From Nonomuraea turcica (GTDB lineage Bacteria; Actinomycetota; Actinomycetes; Streptosporangiales; Streptosporangiaceae): a DNA stretch of 64,000 nucleotides. The notes beneath the pieces were generated by a model, which was not told the origin of the DNA, ran no database searches, and saw only the letters and a list, made by a program, of their open reading frames with translations. Each line of letters begins with the position of its first letter. The stretch's first letter is position 1. Position numbers and translations under genes: made by a program. Location of the stretch: contig NZ_JAUZQF010000029.1 of the NCBI RefSeq assembly GCF_030718205.1, forward strand, positions 1-64,000, written 5' to 3'. Below are positions 17,683 to 25,631 of the stretch, in pieces.

Positions 17683-20328
17683 CAAACGTACGGCAGTGAC
17701 CTTGTACTCCGGGCACGACGTGACCGTGTCCGCGTGGCCGGAGGTGAGGGCGTTCACCTGGCTGGCGGGGAAGTGGAATGCGCAGAAGAGCTGGCCGGGT
17801 GCCGTGTCGTCGGTGATGCGGGCGGTCAGCGTGGCGCGTCCGTGGCGGCTTTCGACGGTGACCGGGTCGCCGTCGTGTACGGAGTGCCGGGCGGCGTCGG
17901 CGGGGTTGACGTCGATCCGGTCGGCGGGGTCGAGGCGGATGTTGTCCGTTCGCCTGGTCATGTTGCCGGAGTTGTAGTGCGCCCATCGGCGGCCGGTGAT
18001 CAGGATGAGCGGGTAGTCGTCGTCGGGGCTCTCGCCGGGCGGGAGGTAGGGGCAGGCGGCGAGGTGGGCCAAGCCGTCGGCCGTGGCGAACCGGTCCACG
18101 TACAGCTTGCCCGTCCCCGGGTGGCCGGCGTCGGGGCAGGGCCAGGCGAGGGCGCCTTCCCGGTCCAGCCGCTGGTGTGAGATGCCGGCGAAGGCGGGGG
18201 CGACCTGGCCGCATTCGGCGAGGGCGGCGGCCGGGGTGGGGCAGCCCAGGTCGGCGCCGAGCGCGGTGGCGAGGGCGTGGACGATGGCGAAGTCGGTGCG
18301 TGCCTGTCCGGGCGGGGCCAGGGCGGGGCGCACCCGTTGGAATCGGCGGTCAAAGTTGACGAAGGTGCCGTCCTTTTCCAGCCAGGACGCGGCGGGCAGC
18401 ACCACGTCGGCGTGGCGGGCGGTCTCGGAGAGGAACAGTTCCTGGCAGATGACCAGGGGGCAGGTTTCCAACGCTTCGACGACCTGGTTGGTGTCCGGGT
18501 CGGTGGCGCAGACGTCCTCGCCGACGATCCACAGTGCGTGCAGTTCACCGGCCCGCGCCGCGCTGAACATGCGGGGGATGCGCAGGCCGTCGCGGCGCGG
18601 CACCGGAACGCCCCAGATCTGCTCGGCCCTGGCACGGGCGGCCGGGTCGCTGACCTTGGCGTAGCCCGGGAGCAGGTCGGGCAGAGCGCCCATGTCGGAG
18701 GCGCCTTGGACGTTGTTCTGGCCGCGCAGCGGGTTCACGCCGTAGCCGCGGTCGGTGCCGACGGCGCCGCGCAGGATCGCGAGGTTGGCGAGTGTTCGTA
18801 CGCCGTCGGTGCCGTGCAGGTGCTCGGTCACGCCGAGCCCGTACAGGATCGCGGGTCGCTCGGCTCGGCCGTACAGTCGTGCGGCGGTCACGAGGTCGGG
18901 TGCGGGAACGCCGGTGATGGCCGAGACGCGGTCGGGTGGGTAGTCGTCGAGGAGCGCGGTGAGCTCGGTCAGACCGGTGGTGCGGTGGTGCAGGAAGTCG
19001 GGGTCGGTCAGGCCCTCGGCGAGCAGGATGTGCGCGAGGCCGTTGAACAGAGCGACGTTGGTGCCCGGCCGGGGCCGCAGGTGGACGTCCGCGTGCTCGG
19101 CCAGCCCGACGGCGCGCGGGTCGGCGACCACCAGTCGCGCTCCGCGTAGGACGCGTTGCAGCAGCCGTGCCCCGACGACCGGGTGTGCCTCGATCGGGTT
19201 GGCGCCCACCACGAGCAGGCAGTCGGCGTGCTCGACGTCGTCGAAGCTGTCGGTGCCGCCGGACAGCCCGAAGGCGGCGGTCAGCCCGGCGGCGGAGGGG
19301 GAGTGGCACAGGCGCGAGCAGTTGTCGACGTTGTTCGTGCCGATGACGGTCCGCATGAACTTCTGGATGAGGTAGTTCTCCTCGTTGGTGGCCCGGGCGG
19401 AGGAGATCGCCGCCACGGCGTCGGGGCCTGCCTGGTCGATCGCTGTCCGTAGTCCGTGGGCGATGTGGTCGAGTGCTTCGGGCCAGGTCACGGGCTCGAG
19501 CCGGGTTCCGCGGCGGAGCAGCGGCCGGGTGAGGCGTTCGGGTGAGCGGTGGAATGCGTGGGCGAAGCGGCCCTTGACGCAGGCGTGCCCGCGGTTGACC
19601 GGGCCGTCGTGGGCGGGCGTGACCGCGGTGACCTCGCCGTCGCGGGTCAGCACGTCCAGGGCGCAGCCGACGCCGCAGTAGCCGCAGGTGGTGCGGGTAC
19701 GGGAGAGCGCCGACAGGTGGGTGCCGGGCGGCAGGCCGGGCTCGGTGAGCGCGCCGGTGGGGCAGGAGTCCACGCAGCCGCCACAGGCAACACAGTCCGA
19801 GTCGGCCCAGGGGCCGCCGGTTCCCGGCGCGACCACGGTGTGGCTGCCGCGTCCGGTCAGGGTGAGTGCGAAGGTGCCCTGGACTTCGGCGCACATGCGT
19901 ACGCATCGGCCGCAGGCGATGCACAGGTCGCGATCCAGCCGGACGTAGGGATGGCTGTCGTCGCGGCCGCGCCATGGTTCGGCGGCTCCCGGGCCGACGC
20001 CCAGCCTCCGGCACCATCGGGCCAGCTCGGTGTCGCCCTCCAGGGCGTAGCCGGGGAGCGCCGAGACGATCAGCTCCACGGCGTCGTGCCGCAGTCGGCG
20101 CAGGTCGTCCTGATCCACCTCCACGTGAGCACCGTCTGTCACTGGGGTCACGCAGGCGGCGACCACGTGCCCGTCCAGCCGTGCCAGGCAGGTACGGCAG
20201 GAGCCCACGGGCGACATGCGGTCGTCGTGGCACAGCGTAGGGAGCTCACCGCCTGCCGCGCGGACCGCGGACAGCATGCTGGCACCCTCGGGTACGGCGA
20301 CGCGGGCGCCGTCCACGATCACTCTCAT
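17671..20328 (-). CDS. fdhA: NAD-dependent formate dehydrogenase, catalytic alpha subunit (885 aa)
   Basis: Molybdopterin formate dehydrogenase. Order: plant-type [2Fe-2S] domain (LPTLCHDDRMSPVGSCRTC), His-type cluster helix, two [4Fe-4S] motifs (CIACGRCVRMC and CVACGGCVDSCP), the CGYCGVGC cluster, then the bis-MGD domains and a molydop-binding C-terminus. The metal-ligand residue is Cys (DNCSRLCHSP), not selenocysteine. ATG at 20328 overlaps the stop of the upstream flavoprotein gene (ATGA) and follows GAGGTGGGGCGG. A longer in-frame N-terminal extension lacks a ribosome site. Forms a cytoplasmic NAD-reducing complex with the 20325-22025 product. Confidence 0.93.
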   Translation of the reverse strand: MRVIVDGARVAVPEGASMLSAVRAAGGELPTLCHDDRMSPVGSCRTCLARLDGHVVAACVTPVTDGAHVEVDQDDLRRLRHDAVELIVSALPGYALEGDTELARWCRRLGVGPGAAEPWRGRDDSHPYVRLDRDLCIACGRCVRMCAEVQGTFALTLTGRGSHTVVAPGTGGPWADSDCVACGGCVDSCPTGALTEPGLPPGTHLSALSRTRTTCGYCGVGCALDVLTRDGEVTAVTPAHDGPVNRGHACVKGRFAHAFHRSPERLTRPLLRRGTRLEPVTWPEALDHIAHGLRTAIDQAGPDAVAAISSARATNEENYLIQKFMRTVIGTNNVDNCSRLCHSPSAAGLTAAFGLSGGTDSFDDVEHADCLLVVGANPIEAHPVVGARLLQRVLRGARLVVADPRAVGLAEHADVHLRPRPGTNVALFNGLAHILLAEGLTDPDFLHHRTTGLTELTALLDDYPPDRVSAITGVPAPDLVTAARLYGRAERPAILYGLGVTEHLHGTDGVRTLANLAILRGAVGTDRGYGVNPLRGQNNVQGASDMGALPDLLPGYAKVSDPAARARAEQIWGVPVPRRDGLRIPRMFSAARAGELHALWIVGEDVCATDPDTNQVVEALETCPLVICQELFLSETARHADVVLPAASWLEKDGTFVNFDRRFQRVRPALAPPGQARTDFAIVHALATALGADLGCPTPAAALAECGQVAPAFAGISHQRLDREGALAWPCPDAGHPGTGKLYVDRFATADGLAHLAACPYLPPGESPDDDYPLILITGRRWAHYNSGNMTRRTDNIRLDPADRIDVNPADAARHSVHDGDPVTVESRHGRATLTARITDDTAPGQLFCAFHFPASQVNALTSGHADTVTSCPEYKVTAVRLSPG

Positions 20329-22025
20329 CCGCCCCACCTCCGCAGCCGGTCTCCGTAGGCCCGGGCCAGGCTTCGCACGGCCGCTGGCACCCGGCGGCCG
20401 AACGCGCACAGGCTGGCCTGGCTCATCACATTGAGCATGCGGGCGTACGCCTCGCCGGGTGGATCGCCGACCGTGATCATTTCCAGCCCGCGGCGTGAGC
20501 CGACCCGGCAGGGCGAGCAGGCGCCGCAGCTCTCGGCGGCGGCGAACATCCATACGTGCCGCAGCACGTCCTGCGGTGCCGGCCGATGGTCGATGGCGAC
20601 CAGTCCCGCGTGGCCGAGCGCTGCGCCGTGCCGGCTCAGCGTGGCCCCGCTCAGCGGCACGTCCAGCTCGTCTTCCGCCAGGAATCCGCCAAGGGGGCCG
20701 CCGACCTGCAGCACGGCGAGCTGGGCGCCGTCACGCAGGCCGCCGCCCAGCTCGGTGACGATCCGGCGCAGCGGCGTGCCGAGCTCGACCTCGTAACAGC
20801 CGGGGCGAGCGAACCGCTCCGACAGGCAGACCAGCTTCGTGCCCGGCTCACCCGGCGTGCCACGGCGGGCGTAGGCGTCACCGCCGTGCCGGACGATCCA
20901 CGGGATCGCGGCCAGGGTCTCGATGTTGTTGACCACGGTCGGCGCGTCCCACAGACCGCTGCTGGTCGGGTACGGCGGACGCGCCCGCGCGCAGCCTCGG
21001 CCGCCTTCCAGCCCCGCGATGAGCGCCGTCTCCTCGCCCGACACATAGGATCCCGCGCCACCCACCACCTCGACGTCGAGATCCACATCGCTGCCGTGCA
21101 CGTGCGCGCCCAGATGCCCGTCCTCGTACGCCTGCGCCACAGCCGCGCGCATCCGGGCCAGCGCCCGCGGATACTCCGAACGCACCAGCACCACTCCACG
21201 ACGCGCCCCACAGGCCAGACACGCCAGCGCCAGCCCTTCGAGTACCCGCCCGGGATCCTCCTCCATCAGCAGCCGATCGGCGTAGGAGCCTGGATCGCCC
21301 TCATCGCCGTTGGCGATCACCACGGTGTCCGGTGAATGACCCGCGGCCGCCCACTTGTCGGTCACCAGGAATCCCGCTCCGCCCCGGCCCTGCAGCCCGG
21401 AGGCCGCCACCTGTGAGGCAACCTGCTCGGGCGTGCGCCGGCCCACGGTCTCCACCCAGGACCGCCAGGCGGGCTGACCGGCGAGGATCCCGGCGAGGAC
21501 GACCGGCTCACCGGTGGCGTCCGCCACCGGGATCGGCGGCGCGTACGGCGGTTCCCGGCCGGAGATCTGCTCGGCGATCTTAGGGCCGGTGCAGGGCGTG
21601 TCACTGTCCAGGCAGGCGGGCCCCGCGTAGCAGTAACCCAGGCACCGGACCGCCTGCACCGACGTCTCGGGCGTGGACTCGCCACGGTTCAGGCCCAGAG
21701 CGTGCTCGATCTCAGGCAGGTGCCGGTTACCGCGCGCCGCGAAACACGCGGTCGCGACGCACACCCGCACGTGGCGGCGCCCATGCCCGGCGGCCAGATC
21801 GGCGTAGAAGCTCGCCGGGCCAAGCCCGGCCGCCGCGGGCAGCCCGAACCCGCGCGCGATCTCCGGCGCCCACGCCTGCGGCCCGGCGACGGTCTCGGAC
21901 GCCGCCTGGGCCAGGGCCTGCATCAATCGCACGCCTGGCCGGCCGCGCCGATCGGAGAGAGCCCGGAACGCATCAAAGGGGCGGTCCACGCATTTATTCA
22001 TGCCCGTTTCCCGGGTATCGGACAC
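20325..22025 (-). CDS. fdhB: Formate dehydrogenase beta subunit, NuoE/NuoF-like (566 aa)
   Basis: The diaphorase partner of the alpha subunit. Residues about 65-165 are a thioredoxin-like [2Fe-2S] (NuoE) domain (CVATACFAARGN...RCLGYCYAGPACL). A NuoF domain follows with the FMN site GRGGAGF, the NAD-binding NGDEGDPGSYADRLLMEEDP, and the C-terminal [4Fe-4S] ligands CGACSPCRVG...C. The GTG at 22025 lies 9 bp after the USP stop; an ATG at 22001 behind GGGAAACGGGC is an equally good start. Translationally coupled to fdhA by ATGA. It passes electrons from formate to NAD+, or the reverse. Confidence 0.9.
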   Translation of the reverse strand: MSDTRETGMNKCVDRPFDAFRALSDRRGRPGVRLMQALAQAASETVAGPQAWAPEIARGFGLPAAAGLGPASFYADLAAGHGRRHVRVCVATACFAARGNRHLPEIEHALGLNRGESTPETSVQAVRCLGYCYAGPACLDSDTPCTGPKIAEQISGREPPYAPPIPVADATGEPVVLAGILAGQPAWRSWVETVGRRTPEQVASQVAASGLQGRGGAGFLVTDKWAAAGHSPDTVVIANGDEGDPGSYADRLLMEEDPGRVLEGLALACLACGARRGVVLVRSEYPRALARMRAAVAQAYEDGHLGAHVHGSDVDLDVEVVGGAGSYVSGEETALIAGLEGGRGCARARPPYPTSSGLWDAPTVVNNIETLAAIPWIVRHGGDAYARRGTPGEPGTKLVCLSERFARPGCYEVELGTPLRRIVTELGGGLRDGAQLAVLQVGGPLGGFLAEDELDVPLSGATLSRHGAALGHAGLVAIDHRPAPQDVLRHVWMFAAAESCGACSPCRVGSRRGLEMITVGDPPGEAYARMLNVMSQASLCAFGRRVPAAVRSLARAYGDRLRRWGG

Positions 22026-22034
22026 AGCGCTTCT

Positions 22035-22874
22035 TTAACGCACGATCGCGACCGGGCATGGAGCATGCCGCAACATGGCCGCCGTCACGGAGCCGAACCG
22101 TCCGTGCGGGCTTCCGACGACCACCAGGGTCGCGTCGGTGATGGCGGCGAGCGCCTCGCTTGCCCGTGACTGTGTCGTACGCGCCTCGATCGCGACCTTC
22201 GGCTGCTTCTCCGTCCAGGGCGCGAGGGTGCGCGCCAGCCAGTTGTCGGCCGCGTCCCGAACGGCCAGGGGGTCGAGAGCCGGGAACGTGATCCCTCCCC
22301 AGGCCACCGGAGGCTGGTGCCAGGCGTGCACCGCGAGCACCGGCAGGCCGCGTACGGCTGCTTCCGCGTAGGCGAAGCCGAGCACCGCGTCGGCCTTGCC
22401 GTCGTCCCCCAGACCCACCACGATCGGCCCCGGGTGAGGCCAGCGCGGCAGCGAGCCCCTGCCGCGGACGACGATGACCGGGCACTGCGCGTGGGCCACC
22501 GCATGGGCTGCCACGGAGCCGGTCACCGCTCGCGCCACGGCGCCCAGGCCGCGGGAGCCGATCACGAGCAGTCCGGCATCGGCCGACAGCTCCTCCAGTC
22601 GCCCGGTGGCCGAGCCCTCGTACAGATCGGGACGCACGTCCAGTCCTGGTGAACTGGCTCGTGCGCAGTCGGCGCCGTGCCACAGCACATGCTCGGCCGC
22701 ATGGCGCAGCGAGTCACGGGCCGCCGGATCCCCGTCGCCGTAGGGCCATTGCCACGCGTGGCAGACGATAAGGGGAAGCTTTCGGAGCTCGGCCTCGTCC
22801 ATCGCCCAGTCCAGGGCCTGCATCGAGTGGTCGGAGCCGTCGTAGCCGATCACCACGCCCCTTGTCTCGTTCAC
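22035..22874 (-). CDS. Universal stress protein, two-domain (279 aa)
   Basis: First gene of the formate dehydrogenase operon. Starting at GTG 22874, domain 1 begins GVVIGYDGSDHS and contains VIGSRGLGAVARAVTGSV; domain 2 begins PIVVGLGDDGKAD and ends VVGSPHGRFGSVTAAML. The ATP-binding glycine signature is present in both, with P replacing one residue in the second. About 9 bp separate it from fdhB. A 93%-like copy of its first-domain DNA (about 22430-22700) reappears at 55040-55310. The start is supported by family alignment; the ribosome site (GAGTGG) is weak. Confidence 0.88.
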   Translation of the reverse strand: MNETRGVVIGYDGSDHSMQALDWAMDEAELRKLPLIVCHAWQWPYGDGDPAARDSLRHAAEHVLWHGADCARASSPGLDVRPDLYEGSATGRLEELSADAGLLVIGSRGLGAVARAVTGSVAAHAVAHAQCPVIVVRGRGSLPRWPHPGPIVVGLGDDGKADAVLGFAYAEAAVRGLPVLAVHAWHQPPVAWGGITFPALDPLAVRDAADNWLARTLAPWTEKQPKVAIEARTTQSRASEALAAITDATLVVVGSPHGRFGSVTAAMLRHAPCPVAIVR

Positions 22875-23233
22875 ATATCCACTCTTGGCAGACCACAGCG
22901 CCGTACGGCAGGCCACAACGGCTTGGTCTTGAAGGCTTTGCCCTTTCCTGGCCAGGGCGTCGACCGGGACCGTCACCACTCCGCAGCGCGCACGGATGGC
23001 TCGCCGCCCTACCTGATGCGCTGGCTGGACGACGGACACGAGAGCCTCGTCTTTCCCGGGCCCCGACGCGCGGGTCGTCCAAGCCACTCGATGACGAAGT
23101 GCCTGCACGAGTTGCCCCCGTCCGGCCCGGCTGCCCGAGTCAGCGCTGGACGATCATCCATTGCCGACGCCGACCGGGCAGCGTGTCCGACTTCGACGAT
23201 CCCGCTCCCTACGTGGGGCGGAGTTCGATGCGT
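22875..23233. other. Gap with no supported gene
   Basis: No frame here has family similarity or a good ribosome site. It should hold the promoter of the USP-formate dehydrogenase operon. A loose box-like dyad (GAAGGCTTTGCCCT, 22931-22944) is seen but is too weak to call. Confidence 0.5.
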
Positions 23234-24129
23234 TCATGGCTCCAGTGACTGCGGGATGGAGTCCGAGGGGCCGGTCGGACGCTCTGTGTGCCCCGCGGCG
23301 TCGTAGATCTTCACCCACTTGATCGACGGGAACTGCTTGAGCGTCGGTCTGATCAGGTTGGCGATGGTGAACGTCGATCCTGCGCTGGTCACGCGGCCGG
23401 TCAGGTAGACCCTGGCGATGCCGTTCTTGATGGTCAGCTTGCTGAAGCCGGTGGCTGTGGAGCTGACGAACTGCAGTCCTTGCGCCTTCTCGGCTTGGGG
23501 GGGCCGGCGAACAGCCGCTGCAGCGTGCCGAAGGAGGTGGCCGGGGGGATCACCGGCCGCTGCACGGCGGTGGTGTATGGCCTGCGCCCGATGCCGTGGT
23601 TGGCCATGTTGAGGAAGTAGTCGCGCACGGGCACGGTCCGGTAGGGGGTGGCGATGTCGACGACGACGCGGCTCGGCTGAGTGAGCGTGTAGACCCGGAA
23701 GGGCACCCGCTTGGCGAGACCGACCCCGAAGGTCAGCGTCGCCTCGAAGTCCCCGGTGGTGACGACCTGGATGACGCCGGGCAGCGCGTAGGTCCTGCGG
23801 GCGGGCCCGTAGGTGACGTTTCCGTGGTCGTCGTGGCCGTCGGCCTGGCCGAAGCGCACCTGGAGCAGGGCGCTACCGACGGCGCTGACGGTGTGGCCGG
23901 AGCCGTCGGCGATCAGCTTGGTCACGTAGCGGACGTCGCGCTGGGCCGGCGCCCGGCCGCGGAACTCGAAGACCAGCCGGTCCAGGCCGGAGTGGTGCGC
24001 GGCCCTGATGCCCACCAGGGTGGGGATGGCGGCCTGCTGGGTAGCCTGCGCCGGTACGGCCGGCAGTCCCATGGCCGAGGCTGCCGCCGCGGTGGCGATG
24101 AAGGGGCGGATCGGGAGCATGATGATCAT
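23234..24129 (-). pseudogene. Secreted AMIN-like/GerMN domain protein, frameshifted at a G7 tract
   Basis: Starts MIIMLPIRPFIATAAAASAM, a signal peptide ending near VPAQA. An AMIN-like beta domain follows (LVGIRAAHHSGLDRLVFEFRG ... VVVDIATPYR), then TLQRLFAGP, the start of a GerMN domain. At the run of seven Gs at 23497-23503 the frame is lost and reads into a Lys/Arg tail (stop 23434). In the next frame the GerMN domain is complete: GLQFVSSTATGFSKLTIKNG, ARVYLTGRVTSAGSTFTIA, IKWVKIYDAAGHTE, stop at 23234. One-base slippage at the homopolymer explains it. A cell-wall or spore-related exported protein; exact role unknown. Confidence 0.8.
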
Positions 24130-24190
24130 CTCTTTTCCCGTGAGTGCTCCTGATTCCAGCGTGAACACTGCCCGTGTCCCGGTAACACCG

Positions 24191-24210
24191 GCGAACGTCC
24201 TATAGTTCGC
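24191..24210. repeat. Inverted repeat GCGAAC-N8-GTTCGC
   Basis: Perfect 6-bp arms (24191-24196 and 24205-24210) around GTCCTATA, about 62 bp upstream of the AMIN/GerMN gene start. It could be an operator or part of the promoter. Nothing else supports it. Confidence 0.35.
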
Positions 24211-24297
24211 GGATTTCGGCCGTCACGGGACTACCGCCCGAGAATGCGAGGGGCTCTACGGGTTGGGACAGGGCGAGCGACGGTGCCGATCCCGACC

Positions 24298-24311
24298 GGG
24301 ACTTTCGGCCC
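24298..24311. promoter_or_regulatory. DosR-like box GGGACTTTCGGCCC
   Basis: A strong single match located between the DUF305 gene stop (24321) and the start of the AMIN/GerMN gene, about 170 bp upstream of the latter. No good partner at 22 bp. Confidence 0.55.
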
Positions 24312-24320
24312 GCCGGGTCG

Positions 24321-24980
24321 TCACCAGCTCATCCCGCCGCGCATGCCTGGCATGTTCCACCAGTTGGTGCCGAACCAGTCGCTCAGGTACTGCTGCATCT
24401 GGAACATCTCGGTGTGCTGGGTGTCACGCACACTGGCCGCGAACGCTCTGACCTCCTGGTGTTCCGCCTGTCCGCGCATGAGCAGTTGCTGGGACATCAT
24501 CACCGCCACCATGTGATGGGGGATCATGTCCTGCAGGAACGCCTTGTCCAGCGCATCGCCCGACAGCTTGGACAGATCGCGCATCATCGGCTGGTAATCG
24601 ACCGCCGCCGAGCGTCCCGGGTACCAGGCGGCCAGCCACTTCTTCATAGTGGCGATCTCGGCGCTCTGGGTCTTCACGATTGAGGCGCCCAGGGCGCGCA
24701 TCTCTGCCCGGCTCGAGCGCTGCAATTGTCCGGCTGCGGCGACGGCCTCCTGGTGGTGGGCCACCATCTCGGCCAGGTAGTCGAACTCACTGCCGACGCG
24801 AATATCGTGCATCCGGCCCATCGGCCACATGTCGTTCATCGGACCGTAGTTTTGTCCGTTCTGATGCCACCCGGTGACACGTGGTGGCTGGGCGTTGCCT
24901 GCGGCGACGGCAACGCCGGTCACCGCGGCGGTGGCGAGCACCGATCCGGCGGCGATCCCCGCGATCACTGACCGTCTCAT
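24321..24980 (-). CDS. DUF305 exported protein (219 aa)
   Basis: ATG 24980 follows GGGGGCCGAG. MRRSVIAGIAAGSVLATAAVTGVAVAAG is a signal peptide or anchor. Two ferritin-like DUF305 repeats follow, each with the family's His-Met signature: FDYLAEMVAHHQEAVAAAGQ (about residue 70) and AFLQDMIPHHMVAVMMSQQL (about 150), with EMRALGASIVKTQSAEIATMKKW between. DUF305 proteins are often linked to copper handling. The C-terminus is Met/Trp-rich (NWWNMPGMRGGMSW), compatible with metal binding. The copper ATPase gene lies 650 bp away on the other strand. Confidence 0.88.
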   Translation of the reverse strand: MRRSVIAGIAAGSVLATAAVTGVAVAAGNAQPPRVTGWHQNGQNYGPMNDMWPMGRMHDIRVGSEFDYLAEMVAHHQEAVAAAGQLQRSSRAEMRALGASIVKTQSAEIATMKKWLAAWYPGRSAAVDYQPMMRDLSKLSGDALDKAFLQDMIPHHMVAVMMSQQLLMRGQAEHQEVRAFAASVRDTQHTEMFQMQQYLSDWFGTNWWNMPGMRGGMSW

Positions 24981-25228
24981 CTCGGCCCCCTTGCTTCCAT
25001 GACCGCTGATAGCAGGTCCCTCATGACCCAGCCTGAAGCGGCCCGCTCGGCGAGGGCAGGGTCTTCCGACACCTGGAGCCGGGACCAACAGCAGCCATGG
25101 GCAGGACCAATGACCCTCTCGGCAGGATGAGCGGGCACCGCCCATTCCCGATCACGTGTTCGTTCGCTGACCAGCAGGTTGTAGGTCTCGGGAGACAGGA
25201 TCGGGCTCCAGCGCCGCAGCCACAGCAC
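24977..25228 (-). CDS. Doubtful short ORF (83 aa) upstream of DUF305 gene
   Basis: The frame starts MLWLRRWSPILSPETYNLLV and ends 4 bp inside the DUF305 gene (ATGA overlap), which hints at coupling. No family is recognised and the ribosome site is poor. It may be a 3' remnant of a larger gene whose 5' part is gone. Confidence 0.25.
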   Translation of the reverse strand: MLWLRRWSPILSPETYNLLVSERTRDREWAVPAHPAERVIGPAHGCCWSRLQVSEDPALAERAASGWVMRDLLSAVMEARGPR

Positions 25229-25277
25229 GCGGAAGATTATCCGAACGTCCCCCTTGGTCCTCCCGACGCCTGATGGA

Positions 25278-25313
25278 GGGACCTTAGACCCTATTGCTCG
25301 GTACCTTCTGCCA
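25278..25313. promoter_or_regulatory. Tandem DosR-like boxes before copper operon
   Basis: GGGACCTTAGACCC (25278-25291) and GGTACCTTCTGCCA (25300-25313) are spaced 22 bp centre to centre, 79 bp before the small membrane gene at 25392. A third half-like site (TATCCGAACGTCCC, 25238-25251) lies on the DUF305 side. Confidence 0.65.
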
Positions 25314-25409
25314 TTTTAGCCGGGGCCACCGGCGGGGCAGACTCGAGCATGAGCCTTCCATTTCCGACGCCGGAGAGATCGGAAGGAAGTCATGATCAAG
25401 TAACATTTC

Positions 25410-25631
25410 GTGCTCGCCGCCGTCGCGGCCGTGGCCGCGGTCGTAGCCGTGTGGGCTGGCGCGCCTGTTTACACGGTCCTGCTCGCGGCAGTTTTCCTGG
25501 TGTGCCTGGTGATCATGCTGTGGATGATGCGGTCCGTGGGCGCTGCGCACCGATCGCAACGACCGCACAGAAACGACCGCACAGATGAGCCCGATCAGGT
25601 GCGGGGCACGAAGGGAGGCGATGTCTCGTGA
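25410..25631 (+). CDS. Small one-helix membrane protein (DUF2933-like), stop at original codon 4
   Basis: GGAAGGAAGTC precedes an ATG at 25392, but its fourth codon is TAA (25401-25403). The same frame then continues [17 protein letters not shown] and [21 protein letters not shown], two hydrophobic stretches like the small DUF2933-type proteins of copper operons. Translation could restart at the GTG at 25410, giving 73 residues with a basic tail. The stop overlaps the next start as GTGA (25628-25631), so it is coupled to the ATPase. Whether it is a recent nonsense mutation or a sequence error cannot be told here. Confidence 0.6.
   Translation: MLAAVAAVAAVVAVWAGAPVYTVLLAAVFLVCLVIMLWMMRSVGAAHRSQRPHRNDRTDEPDQVRGTKGGDVS

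Noticed and set aside
17671-20328. Selenocysteine in the formate dehydrogenase
   Set aside because: The active-site codon encodes Cys (DNCSRLCH) and no in-frame TGA occurs in the gene.
20328-20553. 75-residue N-terminal extension of fdhA
   Set aside because: It overlaps the 3' end of fdhB, is Arg-rich and lacks a ribosome site, whereas ATG 20328 has one and starts the ferredoxin-like domain.
22931-22944. GAAGGCTTTGCCCT as a box before the formate dehydrogenase operon
   Set aside because: Only about 8 of 14 positions match and no partner is present, so it is not distinguishable from chance.
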